NCBI RefSeq assembly: GCF_050871315.1 | Contig: NZ_JBJLRE010000019.1 | Length of the DNA: 64,000 nucleotides | Reading direction: 5' to 3' (one strand) | Source of the DNA: Kineococcus gynurae | GTDB taxonomy: Bacteria > Actinomycetota > Actinomycetes > Actinomycetales > Kineococcaceae | Shown here: in pieces, positions 36,373 to 45,243 of the stretch | Layout of the letters: every line of letters begins with the position of its first letter | Numbering within the stretch: position 1 is the first letter of the stretch | Position numbers and translations under genes: made by a program | Notes under the pieces: generated by a model | Seen by the model: only the letters and a program-made list of their open reading frames with translations | What the model was told of the DNA's origin: nothing | Database searches by the model: none

Positions 36373-37467
36373 TCAGACGTGACGGCGCCGCCGCAGCCAG
36401 ATCAGGGTGACCCAGGCCAGCGGCACCCGGCCCCAGAAGGTCAGCAGCCGGTGCAGGACGGCGGCCGACAGGGCCGCCCCGGTCGGGGTACCGACGGTGA
36501 CCAGGGCCGCGAAGATCGCCGCCTCGGCCGCGCCGATCCCCCCGGGAACGGGGACCGCACCGGCCAGCGCCGAGCTGGCGACGATCACCAGCGGCAGCAG
36601 CAGCCAGGGCGGGGACTCCCCGAAGGCGAGCAGGCAGCACCCCAGCGTGGCCGCGAAGCTGCCCGGGACGAGCACGTGCCCGAGCGCGGCGACGGAGAGC
36701 CGACCCGGGTGGGTGAGGGTGGCGCGCAGCGGGGGCCAGGCCGCCCGCAGGGGCTGCAGGACCCGCTCGACCAGCCGCCGCCGCAGACCGGGGACGGCCA
36801 GCAGGGCCCCGCCGACCAGCAGCAGCGCCAGCAGGACCAGGCCCGCGGTCCGCACCGGCAGGATCTCGCCGAGCGCGTCGTCGCGGCCCGAGGCCAGCAG
36901 CAGGCCGGTGACCAGCACGGCGCTCGCCACCGCCGAGGTCGACTGGACGGCGGCGATGGTGGTGACCGCCTGCGGCAGCGTCACCCCCTGGCAGACGACG
37001 TAGCGGGCCATCAGGGCCAACCCGCCGGTGCTGGCCGGGGTGAGCAGGTTGGTGAACGTCGTGGCCAGCTGGGCAGCGCAGGTCCGCCAGAAGCGCAGGT
37101 GCACCGGGGAGAGCGCCACGAGGGAGACGACGTTGCCGACGATGGGCAGGAACGAGACGGCCAGCGCGGCGAGCACCCAGCGGGGGTCCGCTTCGCGCAG
37201 GCGGTGCCCGACGTCGGCGGCGCCGAGGCTGCGGACGACCACGACCAGGGCCACCAGGGTCGCGACGCCGATCAGCAACCGCCACCACCAGCGCAGCAGC
37301 CACGACCGCCAGGCGGGCCACGGCTCCCGGGTGCCCGGGCCGGACGCGTCGCTGCCGGTGGACGCGGGTCCGCCGGGCACGGGTCCGCCGGGCACGGGTC
37401 CGGTGGGCGCGGGACCCGGGGGCGAGGGGTCGGTCGGTGCTCCGGCGGCGGTCTCGTCGGTCGGCAC
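36373..37467 (-). CDS. UPF0104/lysylphosphatidylglycerol synthase-type membrane protein
   Basis: A 364-residue integral membrane protein. About 40 residues of Pro/Gly-rich sequence precede roughly eight helices (from about 50 to 350). Motifs such as TFTNLLTPASTGGLALMARY and AGAVPVPGGIGAAEAA are typical of the flippase domain of MprF-like proteins and of UPF0104 proteins. No lysyl-transfer domain is present. A role in lipid or glycolipid handling is plausible but unproven. GTG 37467 is the only start that keeps the disordered tail short. A related protein lies at 62682. Confidence 0.8.
   Translation of the reverse strand: MPTDETAAGAPTDPSPPGPAPTGPVPGGPVPGGPASTGSDASGPGTREPWPAWRSWLLRWWWRLLIGVATLVALVVVVRSLGAADVGHRLREADPRWVLAALAVSFLPIVGNVVSLVALSPVHLRFWRTCAAQLATTFTNLLTPASTGGLALMARYVVCQGVTLPQAVTTIAAVQSTSAVASAVLVTGLLLASGRDDALGEILPVRTAGLVLLALLLVGGALLAVPGLRRRLVERVLQPLRAAWPPLRATLTHPGRLSVAALGHVLVPGSFAATLGCCLLAFGESPPWLLLPLVIVASSALAGAVPVPGGIGAAEAAIFAALVTVGTPTGAALSAAVLHRLLTFWGRVPLAWVTLIWLRRRRHV
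37366..37410 (-). repeat. three 15-base tandem repeats in coding sequence
   Basis: GGGTCCGCCGGGCAC occurs twice exactly and once with changes. On the minus strand it encodes a PVPGG-type string in the disordered N-terminus of the UPF0104 protein. Confidence 0.7.
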
Positions 37468-37518
37468 GGCTCGATCGTCGCACCCGCGCAGCCCTGAGGA
37501 GGACCGCGGCCGGTTAGC

Positions 37519-38406
37519 GTGACGGAGGTGAGCGCCCCCCCGACCGCCGACGGCCGCGACCCGCTGTTCGGTCCCGACGCGGTCCGGCTCCTGGCCGAGG
37601 GCGGTCTGCCCCCGCTGCACGGCGACGTGGTGACCGGCGAGGCGGTCGTGCTGGGACTGCGCTCGGCGTCCTTCGCCTCGCGGTTGCTGGCCGCACTGAT
37701 CGACGCGGTCGCCGTCCTGCTGGTGCTGCTGGGGGTGGTCCTCGGGGTCGACGCGCTGGACGGCGGACTGGACACCGCGGGCCTGCAGGCCGTGTGGCTG
37801 ACCACGACCATCGGCTGCCTGGTCGGGATCCCCGTCCTGGTCGAGACGCTCACCCGGGGTCGCAGCCTGGGCAAGCTCGCCCTGGGGACCCGGGTGGTGC
37901 GCGACGACGGGGGGCCGGTCCGGTTCCGGCACTGCGTGGTCCGGGGACTGCTGGGGTTCTTCGAGCTGTGGGCCCTGCTCGGCTCGCCGGCCATCATCTG
38001 CTCGCTCATCAACGCCCGGGGCAAGCGGTTCGGGGACCTGCTGGCAGGGACCTACGTCATCCGCGTCCGCACCGGGCGCCCCACGCTGCCGTTGCCGCCG
38101 ATGCCGCCGGAGCTGGCCGGGTGGGCCCGCAACGCCGACATCGGGCGGCTCCCGGACGGCACCGCGGTCGCGGTCCGGCAGTTCCTGACCCGGGCCGCGA
38201 CGCTGCACCCGGCCTCGCGGGTGCAGCTCGGACGCGCCCTGGCCGACCTCCTGCTCACCCGGGTCGCCCCGGCGCCCCCGGCCGGCTGCGACCCGGAGTC
38301 GTTCCTGCTCGCCGTCCTCGTCGAGCGGCGCGACCGCGAGCTGCACCGGCTGCAGCGCCAGCAGCGGCGGACCGACGAGCTGGCCCGCTCGCTGCGGCGG
38401 GACTGA
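37519..38406 (+). CDS. RDD family membrane protein
   Basis: A 295-residue protein with the RDD domain (about 45-185): ASRLLAALIDAVAVLL in the first helix, the typical TRGRSLGKLALGTRVVRDDGG loop and a following helix pair, then a cytoplasmic C-terminal extension rich in Arg/Gln (about 200-295). RDD proteins are found beside SpoIIM/MoxR genes and some act in transport or stress tolerance; the function here is not known. GTG 37519 is divergent from the UPF0104 gene by 51 bases; GTG 37528 is an alternative start. Confidence 0.82.
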   Translation: MTEVSAPPTADGRDPLFGPDAVRLLAEGGLPPLHGDVVTGEAVVLGLRSASFASRLLAALIDAVAVLLVLLGVVLGVDALDGGLDTAGLQAVWLTTTIGCLVGIPVLVETLTRGRSLGKLALGTRVVRDDGGPVRFRHCVVRGLLGFFELWALLGSPAIICSLINARGKRFGDLLAGTYVIRVRTGRPTLPLPPMPPELAGWARNADIGRLPDGTAVAVRQFLTRAATLHPASRVQLGRALADLLLTRVAPAPPAGCDPESFLLAVLVERRDRELHRLQRQQRRTDELARSLRRD

Positions 38407-38413
38407 GACGACG

Positions 38414-38450
38414 GCACCGCCGCCCCCGGGCAACCCGGGGACGGCGGTGC
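38414..38450. terminator. strong bidirectional terminator
   Basis: GCACCGCCGCCCCCGGG (38414-38430) pairs with CCCGGGGACGGCGGTGC (38434-38450) with a single mismatch across a 3-base loop. It lies between the convergent RDD and ahcY genes. Confidence 0.85.
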
Positions 38451-38482
38451 GCGACCGGCTGAGCCGATTCAGCGGGGCCGGG

Positions 38483-39973
<1,491 letters not shown>

Positions 39974-40097
39974 GAAGATCCTCGGGTCGTCCTGGACAGG
40001 TTGACGTGGGTCTCCCGGCGCGGCCCCTCCGGGCCTCCATCGAGCTGTCGTCGCAGGCGGCATCACCGGACGTCGGAAGCTCCCACCAGGGTAACCG

Positions 40098-41252
40098 TCA
40101 GTCGAGACGGTCGCGCAGGTCGGCGACGTGGGGGGAGGTCGCCGGGTCGATCCCGGCCGCCAGGGCCAGGTAGGTCGCGGCGAAGTCGGTCCGGGCGATC
40201 AGCTCGGCGAGGCGGACCAGTGCCGGTCCCGGTTCGGCCACGACCTCGCTGACCCGCACGCCGGCGTCGGCCGCGGTCGTGGTGACGGCGTGCACGAGGT
40301 GGCGCTCCGCATCGGTCAGGGCCACCGGGGCGTCGCGCAGCACCAGCAGCTGCAGCCGGGTCCCCACCGGGTCGTCGAGGAAGGGGTCGGCGAAGACGTC
40401 GTCGGGCCGGGCGGCGAAGGGTCCCCCGAACGTGGCCACGATCTCGCTCGCGTCGTCGGGCAGGGCGCCCCCGACGGCCGGGACCCGTGCCGTGCGGGCC
40501 AGCATGGAGGCGCACCGACGGGCCGCGGCCGCGGTCAGGTCGGAGTCGGCCAGCACGACCGGAGCGGTCCCGCCCAGCTCCAGGGCCAGGGTCTTGGCCG
40601 GGTTCACGAACGGTTCGGTGGCCGGCTTGCAGGTCTCGGCGACCGCGTCGAGGCGGTCGGCGACCTCGGCCAGCACCCCGGTCGGCACCTTGACCAGGTC
40701 CAGGGCGTCCGCGGCCATCAGCACCGGGGTCAGCAGGGACCAGAGCGCGACCCGGGACGAACGCGAACCACCGGCGGCGCGCACCCCCTCGGCCGGGGAG
40801 ACGTGCAGGTTGCCGACCCGGCCGCCGATCTCGGCCAGCGGGGACCGCGCGGCCCCGACGGTGAGCACGCGGGCCCCCCGCCGGGAGGCCTCGGCGGCCA
40901 GCTCGAGCGGACCGGGCGCGCGACCCGACATCGAGACCGCCACCACGACGTCGAGGGCCCCGATCCAGCTCGGCAGGCGCCCCCCGCGCCGGGCGACCAC
41001 GGGGACCGGGCAGGTGCCCCCGGCCAGCGAGGTCAGCACGTCGGTCACCACGGAGCTGCCCCCGAGGCTGGCGATGAGCAGCGCCCGCGGCCGTCCGTCG
41101 GCGGCGAAGCGGGCCAGCCCCGCCTCCTCCGTGAGCCCGACCGACTCGCGCACCTGCGCCCCGGCCGAGGCGAGTCCGCGCAGCATCTGCGAGGTGTCGG
41201 CCCGGGCCAGCGCGTCCGCGTCGGCGAGCAGCGCCTCGTCGAGGGCGGTCAC
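40098..41252 (-). CDS. SIS-domain protein, TobH-like
   Basis: A 384-residue protein with two SIS (sugar isomerase) domains, related to bifunctional phosphoglucose/phosphomannose isomerases and to mycobacterial TobH (Rv3256c), which lies at the same place beside manB. LIASLGGSSVVTDVL and VVAVSMSGRAPGPLELA are the phosphosugar-binding Ser/Thr-rich loops. It probably acts on a hexose phosphate that feeds ManB, but isomerase activity is not certain because canonical catalytic residues could not be checked. GTG start overlaps the Trm112-like gene. Confidence 0.82.
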   Translation of the reverse strand: MTALDEALLADADALARADTSQMLRGLASAGAQVRESVGLTEEAGLARFAADGRPRALLIASLGGSSVVTDVLTSLAGGTCPVPVVARRGGRLPSWIGALDVVVAVSMSGRAPGPLELAAEASRRGARVLTVGAARSPLAEIGGRVGNLHVSPAEGVRAAGGSRSSRVALWSLLTPVLMAADALDLVKVPTGVLAEVADRLDAVAETCKPATEPFVNPAKTLALELGGTAPVVLADSDLTAAAARRCASMLARTARVPAVGGALPDDASEIVATFGGPFAARPDDVFADPFLDDPVGTRLQLLVLRDAPVALTDAERHLVHAVTTTAADAGVRVSEVVAEPGPALVRLAELIARTDFAATYLALAAGIDPATSPHVADLRDRLD

Positions 41253-41470
41253 GCCCCGCCCCCGTCCGCGGCCAGCCCGCGGGCCTCGTCGGCGAGCAGG
41301 ACGGGCACACCGTCCACCACCGGGTAGCGCACGCCGGCCCCGGTGGTGAGGACGACCTCCCCGTCGACCTCGACCGGGCCGCTGAGGGGGGCACCCGTCA
41401 CCGGGCAGCGCAGCAGCGGGAGCACCCAGTCCTCCAGGCGCAGCCCGGGACCGTCAGGGCCGCCGCTCAC
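41249..41470 (-). CDS. Trm112-family small protein
   Basis: A 73-residue protein of the Trm112/YcaR type: LPLLRCPVTGAPL at the N-terminal zinc-ribbon position and YPVVDGVPVLLADEAR at the end. Only one cysteine remains where the family normally has a CPxC pair, so zinc binding is doubtful. Trm112 proteins stabilise methyltransferases; bacterial ones are little studied. Both ends overlap neighbours by 4 bases (GTGA), placing it in the manB-SIS operon. Confidence 0.75.
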   Translation of the reverse strand: MSGGPDGPGLRLEDWVLPLLRCPVTGAPLSGPVEVDGEVVLTTGAGVRYPVVDGVPVLLADEARGLAADGGGA

Positions 41471-42918
41471 GCCGCGGCCCCGATCAGGGCGAGCACGCGG
41501 TCCCGGATGCGTTCCATGGCGGCCGGGTCGGCCCCCTCGGCGTTCAACCGCAGCAACGGCTCGGTGTTGGAGGCCCGCAGGTTGAACCACCACCGCCCGC
41601 CCGGCTCGTCGGAGCCGGTGACGGTGACGCCGTCCAGGCGGTCGATCTCGACGGGGCGTCCGGCCGCCTCCTCCTCGGCGGAGATGGTGGCGACCACGGA
41701 CTCGGTGACCGCCGAGGCGTCGGCGACGCGGGAGTTGATCTCTCCGCTGGCGGTGTAGCGCTCGTACTCGGCGGCCAGCTCCGAGAGGGGCCGGTCGGAC
41801 TCGGCCAGGGCGGCCAGGACGTGCATGGCGGCCAGCATCCCGGTGTCGGCCGACCAGAAGTCCCGGAAGTAGTAGTGGGCGGAGTGCTCGCCGCCGAAGA
41901 CGGCGTCCTCGTCGGCCATGCGCTGCTTGATGAAGGAGTGCCCCACCCGGGTCCGGACCGGACGCCCGCCGTCCTCGGTGACGATCTCGGGCACGGCCAG
42001 GGACGTGATCAGGTTGTGGATGATCACCGGCTCGCGGCCCGCGGCCAGCTCCTTGGCGATCTCCCGCCGCGCCACCAGGGCCGTCACCGCGCTGGGGCTG
42101 ACCGGCTCGCCCTTCTCGTCGACGACGAAGCAACGGTCGGCGTCGCCGTCGAAGGCCAGGCCGAGGTCGGCCCCGGCCCGCGGCACGGCCGCCTGCAGGT
42201 CGACCAGGTTGGCCGGGTCGAGGGGGTTGGCCTCGTGGTTGGGGAAGGTCCCGTCGAGCTCGAAGTAGAGCGCGGTGACGTCCAGCGGCAGGGCGGGCAG
42301 ACCGGCCGCGTCGCCCAGCACCGCCGGGACGGTGTGACCGGCCATGCCGTTGCCGGCGTCGACGACCACGCGCAACGGGCGGGCGCCGGACAGGTCGACG
42401 AGCGAGCGCAGGTGGGCGGCGTAGTCGCGCAGCAGGTCCGACTCCCCGACCGTGCCGCGCCGCCCCTCGCCCGCGGGCACGGCACCGGCGTCGAGCCAGG
42501 TCTGGGCCCGCTCGCGCACGGCGACGAGCCCCGTGTCCTGACCGACGGGACGGGCACCGGCCCGGCAGAGCTTGATGCCGTTGTACTCGGCCGGGTTGTG
42601 GCTGGCGGTGAACATCGCGCCGGGCACCCCGCGGGCGCCGCTCGCGTAGTAGAGGCCGTCGGTCGAGCACAGCCCGATGACCTCGACGTCGACACCGCGG
42701 GAGGCCAGTCCGTCGGCGAAGGCGGCGGACAGCGCGGGCGAGGACGGGCGCATGTCGTGGCCGACGACCGCACGCGCGGGCCCCCCGGCCGCCTCGGGGA
42801 CCACGACGACCTCGGCGAAGGCGGCCCCCAGGGCCCGCACCACGCCCTCGTCGATCTGCTCGGGCACGAGGCCGCGCACGTCGTAGGCCTTGATGACGGT
42901 GCTCAGGTCCAGGGTCAC
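41467..42918 (-). CDS. manB: phosphomannomutase/phosphoglucomutase
   Basis: A 483-residue alpha-D-phosphohexomutase interconverting mannose-6-P and mannose-1-P, the precursor of GDP-mannose for glycolipids and glycoproteins. The phosphoserine loop is FTASHNPAEYNGIK, the metal loop LAFDGDADRCFVVD, the sugar-binding loop GGEHSAHYYF, and the C-terminal phosphate loop RASNTEPLLRLN. GTG 42918 is preferred; the longer frame would require a TTG start at 42960. Synteny with Rv3257c supports the name. Confidence 0.95.
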   Translation of the reverse strand: MTLDLSTVIKAYDVRGLVPEQIDEGVVRALGAAFAEVVVVPEAAGGPARAVVGHDMRPSSPALSAAFADGLASRGVDVEVIGLCSTDGLYYASGARGVPGAMFTASHNPAEYNGIKLCRAGARPVGQDTGLVAVRERAQTWLDAGAVPAGEGRRGTVGESDLLRDYAAHLRSLVDLSGARPLRVVVDAGNGMAGHTVPAVLGDAAGLPALPLDVTALYFELDGTFPNHEANPLDPANLVDLQAAVPRAGADLGLAFDGDADRCFVVDEKGEPVSPSAVTALVARREIAKELAAGREPVIIHNLITSLAVPEIVTEDGGRPVRTRVGHSFIKQRMADEDAVFGGEHSAHYYFRDFWSADTGMLAAMHVLAALAESDRPLSELAAEYERYTASGEINSRVADASAVTESVVATISAEEEAAGRPVEIDRLDGVTVTGSDEPGGRWWFNLRASNTEPLLRLNAEGADPAAMERIRDRVLALIGAAA

Positions 42919-43014
42919 GCTCGAAACCCTAGATGAGGACTCCGACACGGGGTGGGACAACCGTCGGCCGCCCGGGGCGGCGTGATCCGGTTCACCACCC
43001 CCGGGAGGACGGCC

Positions 43015-43308
43015 TCACTTCTTCCGGCTGCGCTCCAGCACGGCGTCGACGGTGATGGGGCCGGCGGCGGACTCCCAGGTGCGCAGCTCGCAGACGTGGC
43101 AGGAGACGAAGGTGACGGGGGTGCCGTCGGTGAGCGACATGAGCAGCTGGGTGATCCGCTCGCTGCCGCAGCCGGTGCAGGTGGACCGCTCGCCGCGGTG
43201 CTCGGCCTGGGTCAGCGACCCCAGGGGCATCTCGACCGGGGCGGTGCGGCTGCGCCGGGTCCGCCGGGGCGCGGGGACGGCGGCGGACGGGTTGGACGCG
43301 ACGGCCAC
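43015..43308 (-). CDS. small zinc-ribbon protein
   Basis: A 97-residue protein whose first 25 residues are basic and whose remainder forms a four-cysteine ribbon: CTGC, 20 residues, then CHVC (SCHVCELRTWE). The tail is VDAVLERSRKK. A nucleic-acid or protein-binding role is likely. GTG start with GGAGG 7 bases upstream. No counterpart sits here in M. tuberculosis, where manB directly follows Rv3258c. Confidence 0.75.
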   Translation of the reverse strand: MAVASNPSAAVPAPRRTRRSRTAPVEMPLGSLTQAEHRGERSTCTGCGSERITQLLMSLTDGTPVTFVSCHVCELRTWESAAGPITVDAVLERSRKK

Positions 43309-43417
43309 GGGTGAACCTCCGGGGGAGCAGGGGCGGACCTCTTCCCATCGGCCGCCCGACCCGCCACCTGAGTCGGCTCCCACCCCGGGCGTCACAGTCG
43401 CACCGGGAACCCGACGC

Positions 43418-43867
43418 CTACTGGCGGGGCAGCACCCGCAGGTGCGCCCGGCGCGCCTCGCCCGACCCACCGGGACCGCCGGCCGCGTCCAGGGGTCGGC
43501 TGGTCGGTGCGACCGCGGGCCGGTCCCGGACCGCCTCGGCGACGGCCAGGATGTCGTCGGCCGCGGTCGCGGCGTCGATCATCTCGGGGTTCAACCGGAC
43601 CACCTCCCAGCCGCGCGGGGCCGTGAGCCGCTGGGCGTGCGTCGCGCACAGGTCGTAGCAGTGCGGTTCGGCGTAGGTGGCCAACGGTCCGAGGACGGCC
43701 GTGGAGTCGGAGTAGACGTAGGTGAGGGTCGCCACCGCGGCGCTGCCGCAGGCGGTCCGGGAGCAGCGTCGCTCCGGTGCCTGCCGACCGGTCCCGGTGC
43801 GCCCACCCTGGCCCGTCGTCGATCCTGACCTCGACGGGCTGGAACCGGGAGTGCTCACGCAGCGCAC
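43418..43867 (-). CDS. DUF3499 family protein
   Basis: A 149-residue actinobacteria-specific protein (Rv3258c family). The conserved core (about 33-95) reads CSRTAC, VATLTYVYSDSTAVLGPLA, then PHCYDLCATHAQRLTAPRGW. The Cys/His residues (CxxxxC and CxxxCxxH) suggest a bound zinc. The function is unknown. GTG 43867 has AGGGG 4 bases upstream; GTG 43858 is an alternative. It is divergent from the metallopeptidase-like gene. Confidence 0.88.
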   Translation of the reverse strand: MRCVSTPGSSPSRSGSTTGQGGRTGTGRQAPERRCSRTACGSAAVATLTYVYSDSTAVLGPLATYAEPHCYDLCATHAQRLTAPRGWEVVRLNPEMIDAATAADDILAVAEAVRDRPAVAPTSRPLDAAGGPGGSGEARRAHLRVLPRQ

Positions 43868-43955
43868 GTTACCCCTGCCGCCCGCGACCGCTCAGCGAGG
43901 ACACACCCGACCCGGGGCCACCCCGCGGCGCCCCCGGACGACCCGCCCGCGCCCG

Positions 43956-43961
43956 TATCCT
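43956..43961 (+). promoter_or_regulatory. -10 element, leaderless promoter
   Basis: TATCCT ends 6 bases before the ATG at 43968, which has no ribosome binding site. This is the layout of a leaderless actinobacterial promoter. Confidence 0.5.
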
Positions 43962-43967
43962 GCCCGG

Positions 43968-44459
43968 ATGGGAGCTGGACGAGGGGTCGGTGGGCGCGGA
44001 GGACCGCGTCGACGCCACGCGCCCGCCTCGCCCGCGACCAGCGCGGGTGGTCGTCGGCGGCTGCGGCGCGACCGGCACGGGCGGGGGCTGCGGGGATCGT
44101 TGATCCCGCCGGCGCTGCCCGCCGCACGCACCCGCGCCGAACGCTTCGACGACCTGGTCCTGGACGCGGTCGAGCTGCTCGAACGCCGCTGGGCCGCCGA
44201 GCTGGCCGGGGTCGAGTTCGCGGTGGAGGACGTCCCGCCGTCCGACCCGGCACCCTGGGAGGACGACGCCGTCCCTCTCGGTCGGCTGTTCCCCTCCGAC
44301 GGCCGGCACCCGGCCCGCGTGGTCGTCTACCGGCGACCGGTGGAGACCCGGGCCGAGGACGACGACCTGGACGACCTGGTGGCCGACGTCGTCGTGCAGC
44401 AGGTGGCCCACCTGCTGCAGCTGGACGTGGAGGACGTCGATCCCCGCTACGGGGACTGA
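43968..44459 (+). CDS. metallopeptidase-family protein with degenerate active site
   Basis: A 163-residue member of the minimal zincin family (Rv3259-like), placed as in mycobacteria between DUF3499 and whiB2. The first 45 residues are Arg/Gly-rich; the domain (about 55-163) has RFDDLVLDAVELLERRWAAE and VEFAVEDVPP. The zinc motif HExxHH expected near the end is replaced by QQVAHLL, so the first two ligands/catalytic residues are Gln-Gln and only one His remains. A peptidase function is therefore doubtful here; a non-catalytic role is possible. Confidence 0.85.
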   Translation: MGAGRGVGGRGGPRRRHAPASPATSAGGRRRLRRDRHGRGLRGSLIPPALPAARTRAERFDDLVLDAVELLERRWAAELAGVEFAVEDVPPSDPAPWEDDAVPLGRLFPSDGRHPARVVVYRRPVETRAEDDDLDDLVADVVVQQVAHLLQLDVEDVDPRYGD

Positions 44460-44469
44460 ACGGGGTCCC

Positions 44470-44486
44470 GGCCGGCGCCGCCGGCC
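44470..44486. terminator. short bidirectional hairpin
   Basis: GGCCGGC and GCCGGCC form a 7-base stem around a 3-base loop in the 34-base gap between the convergent metallopeptidase-like and whiB genes. Confidence 0.5.
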
Positions 44487-44493
44487 CGCCCCG

Positions 44494-44970
44494 TCAGGAG
44501 ATCTGGCGCTTGAGGCGGCGACGCTCGCGCTCGGAGAGCCCGCCCCAGATGCCGAAGCGCTCGTCGTTGGCGAGGGCGTACTCCAGGCACTCCTGCCGGA
44601 CGTCGCAGGACATGCAGACCCGCTTGGCCTCGCGGGTGGAGCCGCCCTTCTCGGGGAAGAACGCCTCGGGGTCGGTCTGGGCGCAGAGGGCGAGCTCCTG
44701 CCAGCCCGGGTCCTCCGGGGTCAGCCCGGTCAGACCGGTGAACCCGGAGAGCGTGAACTCGTCCTCCTCGACCCCGTCGTCGGCGTCCTCGTCGTCGAGG
44801 GAGTCCGCGGACGGGGCGGGCAGGACGGGGGTGCGGAGGAGTTCGAGCCGGTCGGGGCGGGGCGCGTCGAGCAATGCCAGCTCGGGTCGCTCCAGGGCGG
44901 CGTCGGTGACCGGGTGCAGCCGGACGACGGTCCCGTCGTCCCAGGTGTCCTGCTGGTTGTGCTCGTGCAC
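44494..44970 (-). CDS. whiB2: WhiB-family iron-sulfur regulator (WhiB2/WhmD-like)
   Basis: A 158-residue WhiB protein with an acidic N-terminal extension and a C-terminal core. Four cysteines are spaced C-x22-C-x2-C-x5-C (LCAQ, VCMSC, ECLEY), the [4Fe-4S] ligands. The beta-turn is FGIWGGLSERERRRLKR, followed by a basic tail for DNA contact. WhiB2/WhmD is essential for septation and division in mycobacteria, where it partners the primary sigma factor. GTG 44970 has GGAGG 5 bases upstream. The locus matches Rv3260c. Confidence 0.93.
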   Translation of the reverse strand: MHEHNQQDTWDDGTVVRLHPVTDAALERPELALLDAPRPDRLELLRTPVLPAPSADSLDDEDADDGVEEDEFTLSGFTGLTGLTPEDPGWQELALCAQTDPEAFFPEKGGSTREAKRVCMSCDVRQECLEYALANDERFGIWGGLSERERRRLKRQIS

Positions 44971-45041
44971 GTGATCCTCCACTGGCTGCTCGCTCACGGC
45001 CAACACTTGACTACCCGCTGTGATGTCTCGGTCACGGAATG

Positions 45042-45068
45042 ACCCTACCGGTGGAATTACACGCGTGT
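45042..45068 (-). promoter_or_regulatory. candidate whiB2 promoter and palindrome
   Basis: On the minus strand TAGGGT (45042-45047) fits a -10 hexamer, about 70 bases before the whiB2 start. Next to it lies the perfect 10-base palindrome ACACGCGTGT (45059-45068), which could be an operator. The gap from 44971 to 45243 also serves the divergent fbiA gene. Confidence 0.3.
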
Positions 45069-45243
45069 CGTCCCTCGGAGTCAAGCTGGTCGTGCTAGTT
45101 GCGGGGCGTTCACCGGCGTGTCGTTCCGAGGAGCGCCACCAACACCCCATCGACCCCCTGCGTCACGCCATTCTCACCCTCCGTGACCGCTCTGGGCGGG
45201 GCCGCCGCCGCGTCACCCCGCCCGTTCCCCCACCGGAGCGCCG

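Noticed and set aside
36373..37467. MprF lysylphosphatidylglycerol synthase
   Set aside because: Only the flippase-like membrane domain is present; the aminoacyl-transfer domain is missing.
34387..37497. A 1036-codon plus-strand frame
   Set aside because: Shadow of the hypothetical, SpoIIM-like and UPF0104 genes; its translation is Arg/Pro-rich then Gly/Gln/Asp-rich, without a domain.
39974..40097. Possible SAH riboswitch ahead of ahcY
   Set aside because: The leader lacks the conserved GCGCUGC-type core that I would expect, so no call was made.
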